From Narthecium ossifragum (lineage: Eukaryota; Streptophyta; Magnoliopsida; Dioscoreales; Nartheciaceae): a stretch of 64,000 bases of DNA. The translations under genes were made by a program, and so were the position numbers. Below the pieces are notes generated by a model that saw only the letters and a list, made by a program, of their open reading frames with translations, made no database searches and was not told where the DNA came from. Shown piece by piece: positions 21,950 to 32,400 of the stretch (the first letter of the stretch is position 1; each line of letters starts with the position of its first letter). The stretch spans positions 6,300,896 through 6,364,895 of the forward strand of contig OY986963.1 of assembly GCA_963920575.1 (NCBI GenBank), given 5' to 3'.

Positions 21950-22300
21950 AAGATATGGGGGCAACCATATGAGATCATAGGGGGCAACATGGGGGCAATC
22001 ATATGATATCATGAGGGGCAACATGGAGTGCAACCAGCATAGGCCATGGAATCACGAGAAGTTATTCTCTTGAGAAGTTGTATAAATGTCTTATGGAAGA
22101 AGAGAATTGTAACACAACTCCAATCAATAAATTATCTTTTATTTTCTACTGCTTCTTTTACCTATAAGTAGCATTACCATTACTCTTTCTACCTAGAAGT
22201 AGCATAGTCTTACTCTAAATAGGAGTAGGAGTAGCCATTAATCTACATAGGAGCAGGAGTAGTCATCAATATTTCATAGGAGTAGCCGTGACCATAGCTT
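21950..22300. other. LTR-like repeat DNA
   Basis: Contains two copies of GGGGGCAA(C/T)CATATGA(G/T)ATCAT, then a TATAAATG word, AATTGTAACACAACTCC and CAATAAATTATC, which reads like the end of a retrotransposon LTR transcript, followed by direct repeats of (A)TAGGAG(T/C)AGGAGTAG. The reverse complement of the last part resembles 11030-11090. No terminal dinucleotides or target duplication could be fixed. Confidence 0.35.
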
Positions 22301-22694
22301 AGACTTAGATTTACAACATCCAAAAGTCATCTTAATTGAGGCACGATAGAACCCATCATCCTTTTGATCTTCGCAAAGGTTGGCACACCTCATGTGCATG
22401 TCAACCACACATCCATCGCGGGCGCATCTATTTTTGTTCTCTTTTTTTAGGGAACAGTTGGTGGTGGTTGTAGCGGGGGTGATAGTGAAGATGGCTGTAG
22501 CGGGAGATGAGGATAAAGGTGGTTTAGGAATTTTATACAAGAATGTGGTGTATGGAGTAAAATTGGTGGTGTATATAGATTTTTCATCAACCTTGTAAGA
22601 TAAAGTGTATCCTAAGGTTTTCCCTTTGTGTTTATTACTTGGGTATTGAACAATGGAGAGGCGTGGGGGAGCTAGAGGGGGGGAGAGAGAGATA

Positions 22695-22834
22695 TCAACC
22701 TTATAAAACATCATGATTATAACATAACCTTGTTGTTTTATGTTTATCCTACGTGGAGAGGGGGAGCTAGTGTGCTGGGAGAGATTGAGGAGGGCATTAG
22801 GTGGTTATTGTGTCAGGTGGCACGAGAGCACTGA
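22695..22834 (+). mobile_element. Short Helitron-like element, copy C
   Basis: Starts after A with TCAACCTTATAA, contains GATTATAACATAACCTTG and TATCCTACGTGG, and ends with the stem TGTCA/TGGCA (loop GG) followed by CTGA at 22831-22834 and T. The order matches copies at 43040 and 53241; the terminus fits CTRR|T. Confidence 0.5.
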
Positions 22835-22979
22835 TTATTTTATATATTAGAGTCACTTCTCACCTAAGATAACTAAAATATCCTCATTTATGTTGACTCG
22901 ACAAAAGAATTAAGGGGAAGGGGCATCGTCTACCACATTAGAATTTGGTACAACATAGGATTAGGGCACAGATTTTTGT

Positions 22980-23970
22980 CTGGCATTAAGGTGATGGCCG
23001 AGAACCAAGCCGGCCATGACCCCATCCCTTTCCGATCTTTTTCTTCTCCGTTGTTCCCTCTTCTTCCTACGGCCATCACCAGCACCAGATCTCACTCCCA
23101 ATCTCGGCCAAATAACCTCGTCAACGCAAGCCCTGACCTCTCCTCCCATCTCTCTCTCCCGACGTCGTCATCCTTAACCAAGCGTCAGCCGTCGCTTCCG
23201 AGAGCACCGTCGACCACGTTGCTTCGCCCTCGCTAGCGACAACAAGATGCTCCTCCTTCACCGTAGTTGTTCCAAGGCCATCGCCATGCCACCGTCGAGC
23301 ATTGCCAAAAGCCAAGCTTCCTTCGCCACCTTCCACTTCCACTTTTCATTGCTTATTTGTGGCTCTCAATCCTCTCCTTCTCCACCATCGATCCCAACAA
23401 CCACCTCTCCGATCTTGACCTCCGGCAAGCTAGTTTCCCCGTGGATCCATCATTGACACCTCTCATCCTTCCGAATTGCTTTCCACTTTCCACACCTCAC
23501 CGAAATCTCGCCTTCGAATCTCACCCGTACCACGCTAGCTCGCCGCCCTGATTCTCCTCTAATCTTCGCTGCCTTCCTCCAACCTTCTCCAACACCTAAT
23601 GCCTCCCACACCGGCGCCGACCACCTCCACCCAAACCCCCACCAACCGGATCTCGCCATCCACTCCTCCTCGACAGCCTATGACGACTCCATAAGGATCA
23701 GAAGGCTTCCACAAAACTTCCCTAACCTATCTTGACACGGTTCAAGGCCGTATTCACCGTTGACCAATAACTCCGGCAACTACCACTCCATCGTCCTCCA
23801 ATCAACCGCCTCTTGTGACTTTTCCATCGATCCACCCCAAGGGATCAAATCTTTAGGGCCTTGTGACCTCTCATGTACCATCACTGTCCGTCAGTGATTT
23901 TGTTTCACCGTTGATCCATCGTTGGCAGTTTCTCAGTCATCCGATTTGCCTGCACCTAGATTCAGAACGT
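22980..23970. other. GC-rich, gene-like segment without an intact reading frame
   Basis: Composition changes from AT-rich to C- and TC-rich, with many CCATC, CCTCC and CGTCG words as in a captured exon or an old pseudogene. The open frames (up to 94 aa on plus at 23267-23551) have no recognisable domain and are limited by stops in all frames. It may be a host fragment carried by a Mutator-like element, like the segments at 26.2 and 28.4 kb; no terminal repeats were identified here. Confidence 0.35.
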
Positions 23971-24734
23971 CAAAACATAGCTGGCTAGTTTAACGTATAA
24001 ATAGAATGAGTTTTAGATGACATTTTGGTTGAAAAATGATTATAACTAACCATATAATGTCTTAGAAAATTAAAAATGGACTATAGAATAAAAAATTCCA
24101 TTAAAAGAGACATGACGTCAATTTCTTGAAGTGTTAATACTTGGAGCTATCAAGTAATAAGTACGTATCAAGTTATCATCGGTACACGTCAAGTTATCAT
24201 AAGTATCAAAGATTATCGCTCCTTACTGGGTCGGTAAAACTAAGGACATTTTAGTCATTATGTGAAAAGTGGTTCAAATATTTGTTAAAAAAATAGATAA
24301 TTAGTGTTTACATCAAAACAAGCAAACTTATTAACTGGTACACCATCATCATTAGTTTTAATATATGAACACCATTTTAAGCAGTTATCGACAGTTATGG
24401 TTTGATATGCATTATTTTATGACCTTTTTACCCCAATAATTCAAAGACTCAAACCCTAATCTCAAATCTAATTTCATCACCCACCTCCCTCTCCCCCTCC
24501 TCTCATCCCGGTCAATCTCCCCTGAGGTACTCTCCACCTCCCCTCCCTCTCTTCTCCCCCTCAACTCTGCCACCGCGATGAAGAAGTGTGCCACCTTCAA
24601 TTCGTGATCCTCACTTCCCCGTCCCTCTCCATTGCCCCCCCCCCTCCTCCTCCATCGCCCTCCTCCCTCTCCCCTTACTCTCCCCGTCACTCTGACAAGC
24701 CTTGAAAAGTGTCGTAGTCTTAACAAGTACGCCA

Positions 24735-26110
24735 AAATTAGAAATTTATAATCCGAATCACTAACTAACTACTTTGTGGGTAGATAGCAATGAGTCTGAG
24801 TCGAATCCACAGGAAACTAATGATTTAAGTCCTATACTAGGTATAATTCCTAGCCAAGGAGTTGGGAAAAGATAATCTTTTGGATTTTATCTAGAACTAA
24901 ACTAAAAAGATAAGAAAACGAATAACTAATAAAAGATAAGATAATGCCAAGGAAATCTAATCAATAATAAAGAACTTACTAGGTATTCCTAAGATAAGAG
25001 CAAATAAATCAACTCAGATAGTTCATATAGTCGATAGGTGAATGGCTAGAACTCCTACCGCTCAACGAAGATCAATAAAGTCCTACGTTGGGGATAATAT
25101 CAAGAATGGATATTGGTAAGTAATCAAGATGGTTCTGGCACCTTGAGATCGCCTAATAGAATGTATCAAGGATTAGAGTTACCCTAGTGGTTCTGGCACT
25201 AGCGCAGTGGTACTAGCACATACGAAATCCCTAATCTTGAATTAAGATGAATAACGGATTAAGAAGCGGTCATAATGGTTCGCATTATGTGTAATAGTCC
25301 TAGCATTACAAGGCCTTTAATCACGAGAAGGAAATCTAACATAGACGTTTGACGAGAATCCCTAATCTCAAGCCCTAACATGCACAAGACCTAAATCTAG
25401 GGCATATAGGAACAAATCATTCATCCATAATATAAATCAACACCAATAGATATAAAGAAAATATAAATCAATCCATTCAACCATCAAAGTATGATTTACA
25501 ACTCATAATCTATAGAAAACCCTAATAAATAACTTTACTACATCATAGAATCCCAAAGCTAGGGTTTTGTTACTCATTTTAGAAAGAGAAACCATTGATG
25601 AAGACGGATGACGCTCCCCATCCATGGATCTTCTCCCAAAGATCTAACCCTAACCCTAATTTATTTGAGGAGAAAGAAGGAAGAAAAGGTGCTAAGAAAG
25701 CTGCAAAAAACGTCTCTAGAAAACCCCCAAAATTCGGCCAAAAGAGTCCTTAAATAGCCTTAGGAAAACCCTAATTAAATTCGTAATTTTTTCACTATTT
25801 CCGCCACCTGGCCCGACCCGGAGCGAAGTGGGACTTCGCTCCGGGTTCGCTCCGGATTCGCTCCGGATGTTGGAGTTCTGTTCTGCACCTCTGTACTAAA
25901 ACGAGCATAACTTCTTGTAGGAAGCTCCAAATCACGAACCGTAAAAAGTTTTGGAATCTAGACTTCAAGAGCTTTCCAACCATATATAAGACATCATCTG
26001 ATTCTTTATGAATAGGAACAGCTTTGACGTTGAAGACGACCCAAGTTTGTTCTTTTGCTCTAACAAGCTCTTTATTCGTTCGTTTTAGCACCAAAGTGGA
26101 GATAAGATCC
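24735..26110. mobile_element. Non-coding LTR-retrotransposon-type insertion
   Basis: AT-rich DNA starting near ATTTATAATCCGAATCACTA, with GTCGAATCCACAGG, GTGGTTCTGGCACTAG repeats and ending with a GC-richer part containing three TTCGCTCCGG words and ACTTCAAGAGCTTTCCAAC. These phrases recur in leader regions of plant Ty3-type elements. It interrupts the GC-rich interior of the Mutator-like region and has no protein-coding part; class and ends are inferred. Confidence 0.35.
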
Positions 26111-26182
26111 GTCGTCACCGGAGGTCTTCATGACGGACGACGCTGTCTACGTCGACTCCGACCTGATCCGGCAACGTCAACT

Positions 26183-27395
26183 CCATCCAACGCCACCAGT
26201 ATCTTCCCTTGAGCCCCACGACTCCGATCAACACCTTCACCGCCTCCGTCGTCTCCTCCGGCACCTTCCCCGGCCAACCCAACTTCACAGCCGCCGCCAT
26301 CACCCCTTTCCGACACTGATGTCACCCCCAAACCCCTCTAAAACCCTCGCCAACCCTCCTATACCGACATCCCGACCTTCCCCGGCCGTTCCAGACCCCC
26401 GCTGAACTCCATCGTCGTTCCCGACGCCGGACAACCCAAACCTTACAACCGTCGACATCCAGATCCCGTCGATCCGGCATTCCTCCAGCCGATCCTCTCC
26501 GGCGGATCTCTTCCCCTCCGTCCCACGACCCTTCCTCCAAGGTCCCGCCCATCGGAAAGGCCCTATCGCCGGCGATCTACTTCCAGCCAACCACAACCAT
26601 CGGATCTCCCTAGACCGGCTTGACCAATTTGGCTCAGCCAACTTCACCTGATTCAGCTCAGCCACTTAAGCAGCCTGGTTTAATCAGGTTCAAGCAAAGA
26701 GAAAAGAAAAAATCAAGTGGAATATCTAGAAAATTTGGGGAAAATGAGAAAAATATGAAAAAAGTAAGAATTCTTCCATATGATGTATCACAATTTAATT
26801 GTACTTCATGTAGGCGGCTGTTGTAGTTCTTGATCTTTAATTTTCTCTTTTTTAATTTTTTATTTTTAAATTTCTCTCTTTAATTTTCACTTTTTTAATT
26901 AAAAATACGATGATTTCCTTATTTTAATTTTCTCTCTTTAATCTTCTCTTTTTAATTTTCTCTCTTTAATTTGTGAATGCAAAAATTCGCTAACCCACTC
27001 TTAAAACGAAAAAGAGAAGTGAAAAGTAAAGAGTGAAAAGAGAAAAATGAAAAAGAGAAAAGTGAAAAGAGAAAAATTAAAAAGAGAATACTGCAAAGAG
27101 AATATTGCAAAGAGAAAAAATAAAAAGAGAATACTGCAAATAGAATATTGCAAAGAAAAGAGTACTATTCAAACCATACATCAGCTCTAAATCCCCTTTG
27201 ATAGGTATTCTCTTTTTTACAAAAAGAATACTGAAATCCATTCGTGTATATTTATCAAGAAGAGAAGAGGGAAATCTGCAAAGAGAATATTGGAAAGAGA
27301 ATACTGTAAAGAGGAAAGAGCACAATTCAAACCATACATGAGCTTTAAATCCTCTTTGATAGGTACTGAAATCCATTCATGTACATTAATCAAAG
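26183..27395 (+). repeat. Giant inverted repeat, left arm
   Basis: This arm is the reverse complement of 27488-28667. Identity by eye is about 95 percent in the GC-rich outer half (26183-26640), including shared AACCCAACTTCACAGCCGC and CCGATCCTCTCCG words, and lower but continuous in the AT-rich inner half (26640-27395) with its TTTAATTTTCTCTTT and GCAAAGAGAATA runs. The outer half resembles a captured piece of host coding DNA (Ser/Pro/His-rich frames, no recognised domain). The two arms are separated by only about 90 bp. Confidence 0.93.
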
Positions 27396-27487
27396 ATAGA
27401 AGAGGGGAATCTGCAAAGAGATTATTGCAAAGAAAATAGCACAATCTAAACCATACATTAGCAGAATAGAAGAGGGAAATCTATTCT

Positions 27488-28667
27488 TGATTAATGTACA
27501 TGAATGGATTTCAATACCTATCAAAGAGGATTTAAAGCTCATGTATGGTTTGAATTGTGCTCTTTCCTTTGCAGTATTCTCTTTCCAATATTCTCTTTGC
27601 AGATTTCCCTCATCTCTTCTTGATTAATATACACAAATGGATTTCAGTATTCTATTTGTAAACAAGAGAATACCTATCAAATAGTATTTAGAGCTGATGT
27701 ATGGTTTGGATTGTGCTATTTTCTTTGCAATATTCTCTTTCCTGTATTCTCTTTTTAATTTTCTCTTTGCAATATTCTCTTTCCAGTATTCTCTTTTTAA
27801 TTTTTCTCTTTTTCATTTTTCACTTCTCTCTTTTCCGTTTTAAGAGTGGGTTAGCGAATTTTTGCATTCCCAAATTCAAGAGAGAAAATTAAAAAGAGAA
27901 GATTAAAGAGAGAAAATTAAAATAAGGAAATCATCTTATTTTTAATTTAAAAAGTGAAAATTAAAAAGAGAAAATTAAAGAGAGAAATTTAGAAACAAAA
28001 AATTAACAAAGAGAAAATTGAAGATCAAGAACTACAACAACCGCCTACATGAAGTACAATTAAATTGTGATACATCATATGAAAGAATTCTCATTTTTTT
28101 CATTTTTTTCCCAAATTTTCTAGATATTCCGCTTGATTTTTTATTTTCTCTTTGCTTGAACCTGATTAAACCAGGCTGCTTAAGTGGCTGAGCTGAATCA
28201 GGTGAGAGTTGGCTGAGCCAATTTGGTCAAGCCGGTCTAGGGAGATCCGATTGTTGTGGTTGGCCGGAAGTAGATCGCCGGCGATAGGGCCTTTTCGACG
28301 GGCGGGACCTTGGAGGAAGGGTCGTGAGACGGAGGGGAAGAGATCCGTCGGAGAGGATCGGCTGGAGGAATGCCGGATCGACGGGATCTGGATGTCGACG
28401 GCGGTGAGGTTTGGGTTGTTCGGCGTCGGGAACGACGGTGGAGTTCAGCGGGGGCCTGGAATGGTCGGGGAAGGTCGGGATGTCGGTATAGGAGGGTTGG
28501 CGAGGGTTTTAGAGGGGTTTTGGGGTGACATCGGTGTCGGAAAGGGGTGATGGCAGCGGCTGTGAAGTTGGGTTGGCCGGGGAAGGCGCCGGAGGAGACG
28601 ACGGAGGCGGTGAAGCTGTTGATCGGAGTCGTGGGGGTCAAGGGAAGATAGTGGTGGAGTTGGATGG
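27488..28667 (-). repeat. Giant inverted repeat, right arm
   Basis: Reverse complement of the left arm. Pairing starts at the loop side with TTGATTAATGTACATGAATG (27488) against CATTCATGTACATTAATCAA (ends 27395) and ends near TTGGATGG at 28660-28667 against CCATCCAA at 26183-26190. Both arms carry the same order of GC-rich, then CTCTTT-rich DNA, so a transcript across both would fold into a hairpin over 1 kb long. Confidence 0.93.
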
Positions 28668-28789
28668 CAGCGGGGGGCAGCCGGAGAGGAGAGGTGACGG
28701 TGGTCGGCGGAAGCTTTGGGTCGGGCACGAGAGGGAAGAAGATGGTGATGACGTGGTAGAGGAAGCGGCCGGCGACGGATATGGGGGTG

Positions 28790-29045
28790 GGGGCGGTGGC
28801 GGTTCTGGATCTGGGAGCTGCCGACGACGGATCTGGAGGTGGCGGATCTTGATCTGGGAACGGCCGGTGACGGATCTAGAGGTGGGAGCGGCCGGTCGGA
28901 TCCGGAGGTGGAGCTTCCGGCGACAGATCTGGGGGTGGGGGCGCCGATGGATCTGGAATTGGGAGCAGCCAGCAACGGATCTGGATCTGAAGCGGCGGTG
29001 GCCGGCGACGGATCTGGAGGTGGGAGCCGTCTGGATCTTGAGGGG
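28790..29045 (+). repeat. GC-rich minisatellite beside the inverted repeat
   Basis: Eight or so degenerate copies of a roughly 25-35-bp unit built around CGGCGACGGATCTGGAGGTG and GGGAGC. It is outside the right inverted-repeat arm and has no counterpart on the left. Open frames through it on either strand are low-complexity and not believed to be genes. Confidence 0.7.
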
Positions 29046-29452
29046 AAGGTGTTTTAAGAGAGATCTGGTTATAATAATAGAGTGGTGGGTATAATAGTCT
29101 TTTAAACTCTAAGATGGTGTTAAAGAGTTAAATCTAATGGATGATGTTTTATTAGCAGTATAAATTCATATAATGGTGCTCGTTACAAAAATCCCTAAAA
29201 AAAATGGGCGAGGAAATGGCGGCCAAGACTCTTTTGCTATAAGTCCTAATATCCAAATTATTCCAACTCGGACCCCGATTGAGAATAAATCTCCTTATCC
29301 GTTCCCGCCATTCGCCAATAATGGGCGACGAAACCAAAACGGCCAGTCCACGTCATCAACCAACGGTGCTCTATCTCATCATCTCGTCTTTTAAACCCCT
29401 TCTTCTCTCCCCACTCTCCCAGGCCTCCACTCCCTGCCTCGTTTCCAATCCT

Positions 29453-32400
29453 ATGGAGGTCATCATCTCTCCTCGTTCCCAAACCCTCGCTCCCTCCTTC
29501 CTATTCTCCTCCTCCTCCTCCTCCTCCTCCTGGTCTCCCCGGTTGCATTTCCCATCCTCTACCCGTAAAGAGTTTCTTGGATTCGGTTTTCATCTAAGCC
29601 TCCTGGGCACCCGAGCGCGTAGGAGAAGCAAGAACTCAGGTATCGCAGACCAGTGTCCCCGGTGCCTTTTGCACGATTATGGAAGTCCGGTTCTTGACGC
29701 TATCGTCGCCGTGGCATTCTTTGCGGCGTGGATACCCGCGGTGTACCTTCGTTACGCCACTCAGAGGCGCGCAGCTGACAGAGTGAGTAGATTTTCTTCA
29801 TGTTCTGTTGTTTGGAATTTTATTGGTTGGTAGGACCTCCTCGCTCAATTCTTGGGATTCATGGATGTTCTTGCGAAGATCTTCGATCCTATGGGTGTTA
29901 TTGATCATTGAAGGCAGATAAACGGTAAATCCTATTCTTGCATTGCAAACATAGGATTTTGTGAGGTACTTAGTGAAACAGATGATCACCCGAATCCTTT
30001 TTCAACCATCTTTTGGTCGATAATAGATCAAGATTCTGACACATTATGGCTTTAGATAAGAAGGATTCTGTTTCGGCAGCTAAATGGTAGCTTTATTATA
30101 ATCCCTGTAAAAGATAATTGTTCCTGAATCCTGATTCCTTTTATGGTGGATTCAGGCTGGGCACAGCTGTTGGCACGAATTCAAACTGATGATAACCATT
30201 TTTAGTGTTTTTTGGCACATGCAGAAGAAAAAGAAGATCGCAAGGCTTTATGAATCAGAATGTGACTCTGACTATAAGAGAAAAGGGCGGAGATAGCACC
30301 CCTGTACCACTTTAAATGGCTTGCTATGTAGAAATTCTAGGACAAAATTTTTTTTTTCTTGAGAAGAATCCTAGGACAAGATTTTAATAATCATTTTAAC
30401 ATTTAACTGCCAGAAAACTTTGGGACAGTGCTCTACTCCTCCCAATGTAAATGGTGGGACCAATAAGAAGCTTATTTTGCTCTTAACATGAGATCCAAGT
30501 GAGGTGGATTTATATGTCCGTTATTTCATTGGTTAAGTTCAAGCAAGAATATAGACCAGAAGTGTCGATTAGGGAATATGGATGAGGTTTATTGAATTTT
30601 TTTTAGTTTTTACAGAAGTACAACTATTTTCCTTCTTTGTTTGCCTTTAACTTCTATTGAGTCTACCTATCTGGTCTGAATTCATCGTTACTGCTAGAAA
30701 TTCGCGAATGCGAAGTAGCAAACATGGTATTCTATGTTAAATTTCATCCTGACCTTGAAGTTATCATTGCATGTCACAGACCCTTGGTCTTACTTTCAAC
30801 TCTAATTTTTTAGTGTTAATGATTGTTTGTGCTTAACTTTAGTATATTCTTCTAGAACTTGTAATTGGTTTATCTAAACGATAGCTCATACTATGTTAGC
30901 ATGAACCTGTAGGCTTCAGAACTGAACATTTCTGACGTCATAAGTGTCGATGAAGAAAGTAATATCATGAACCAGGAACAGCCGGGAAGCCTCTTAGGCA
31001 ATGGAAGCATTTATTCAGAGACAGATACTCTCAAGGAGGAGTCCTGTCCTCTAGGGGCTCTTGCAAATATCTATCAAAAGGATGTTCTGCAGTTGAAGCC
31101 TCACACGAGTGTTTTGACATGTGAAGGGAGTTCTAATCACAAACTGTTAAAGCAACCTGATTCTAAATTTGCCTTCATACCGACTGATAAAGCATCTTCT
31201 GAGATAACTGCTGCTGAAAGATTTCGCTGCTCATGTTTGATGGCTCTGAATTTAGGTGCTATAGAGCTGGGTAATATTGCAGATCATATCTTAGATATCC
31301 TGTCAACAGTCTCTGGTTTAGTTGATCTGCTAGATGGATCGACTAATACTTTCTGTGCCATTCCTGTGAATAATAGACTTAGAAACATAAATCTAGATGT
31401 GGAACTGGAGACTTCTGGACACGACAGCAAACTTCTGGTATCAAGCTCTAGTAGGTCTTTCAGGCAACCAAGAGAAATTACCACTTGCAGACAAGCAGGA
31501 CAGGTGGGGGTGAGGTCCATGTCGAGTTTTCGAAGTCTCAGAGCAGAACCTTTTGATCTTACTCTTAGGTATAATGACGGCTTTTACTCTACAATGAGGC
31601 TTTCTCCAAAGAGAGCAGATGTTCTTGTAGCAGGCTGTTCTTCTAGTGCAGGTTATGTTTAAAAACAGGATTTTTCTTTGGCTACTTCTGTCTCTTTTGC
31701 TATCACTCTCTCTACTTTATACAGTTACTGGAACTTTTCCTTGCTTCTTAAGTTGCAATACACTTCCTTGATTTTAACAAACTTTTAATTTCAGATTATT
31801 TGGGTGGACGACAACCTATTGCTTGCTTCAGGGAAGGTCCTGCCAGTAGAAAAAAGGGTACAGCAAGTGCACATGGCTCTGCAAGACTTCCTGGAAGAAG
31901 TCTCATATATAAAAATGACAATATGAATTTTTCTGGATATCCTCTACAAAATGGAAACGTTGTAAGAGATGCAGATTATCCACCTGCATACTTGAGAAAG
32001 TTCAATAGTTTTTTAAGAGATTTAAGGTAAAATAGATTTCGTACTTTAAGCCCTTGTATCATGATTACCAAAGATTTTGCCAACTTCAGGCCCTTTTCTT
32101 AAGTATTTTTTGCCTCTAATCAATCTTTTTGCCCTAAGGCTTGTATTCAATCACGTCTTCTTTGGTATCAGGTTGAAGGACTGTCTTGATCTCCTGGAAA
32201 GCATGGAAAGAAAGGGCTTACTGGACATGGAGAAGGTGAATCTCTAGATCCTCTAAGTGTCTGAACACACCTACTCATATGACTTAACTTTATATTTTGT
32301 TCTTCCCAGCTCACTGATGATATCTAATCTGCAGGTTCATCATATGAGTTTCCTGAAGGCCTGCAAGAGTCAAAGGGCTGTAAAAGAGGCACTTCGTTTT

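Larger units (their letters stand above)
24330..29165. mobile_element. Mutator-like composite element (tentative)
   Basis: The left side (24340-24470) and the reverse complement of the right side (29060-29145) share in order CATCATC(C)ATTAG, TTTAA, AACACCAT(C/T)TTA, AGTT and, after a gap on the left, TTTTATGACC/TAAAAGAC with TTACCCC/ATACCC. Such imperfect long terminal inverted repeats around GC-rich gene-like DNA fit a Pack-MULE-type element. Nested within are LTR-type DNA and a giant inverted repeat. No 9-bp target duplication could be verified, so the outer boundaries are uncertain. Confidence 0.4.

Noticed and set aside
25668..25684. Telomere-like CCCTAA repeats
   Set aside because: Only about two units (CTAACCCTAACCCTAA) in leader-like retrotransposon DNA; far too short for an interstitial telomere array.
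26128..26665. Overlapping frames on both strands at the left foldback arm as host genes
   Set aside because: They are short, mirrored at the right arm, lack domains and are best explained as repeat cargo.
28445..28975. 176-aa minus-strand and 189-aa plus-strand frames over the inverted repeat and minisatellite
   Set aside because: Low-complexity Pro/Ser/Arg or Gly frames caused by GC-rich repeats; no domain and no splice context.
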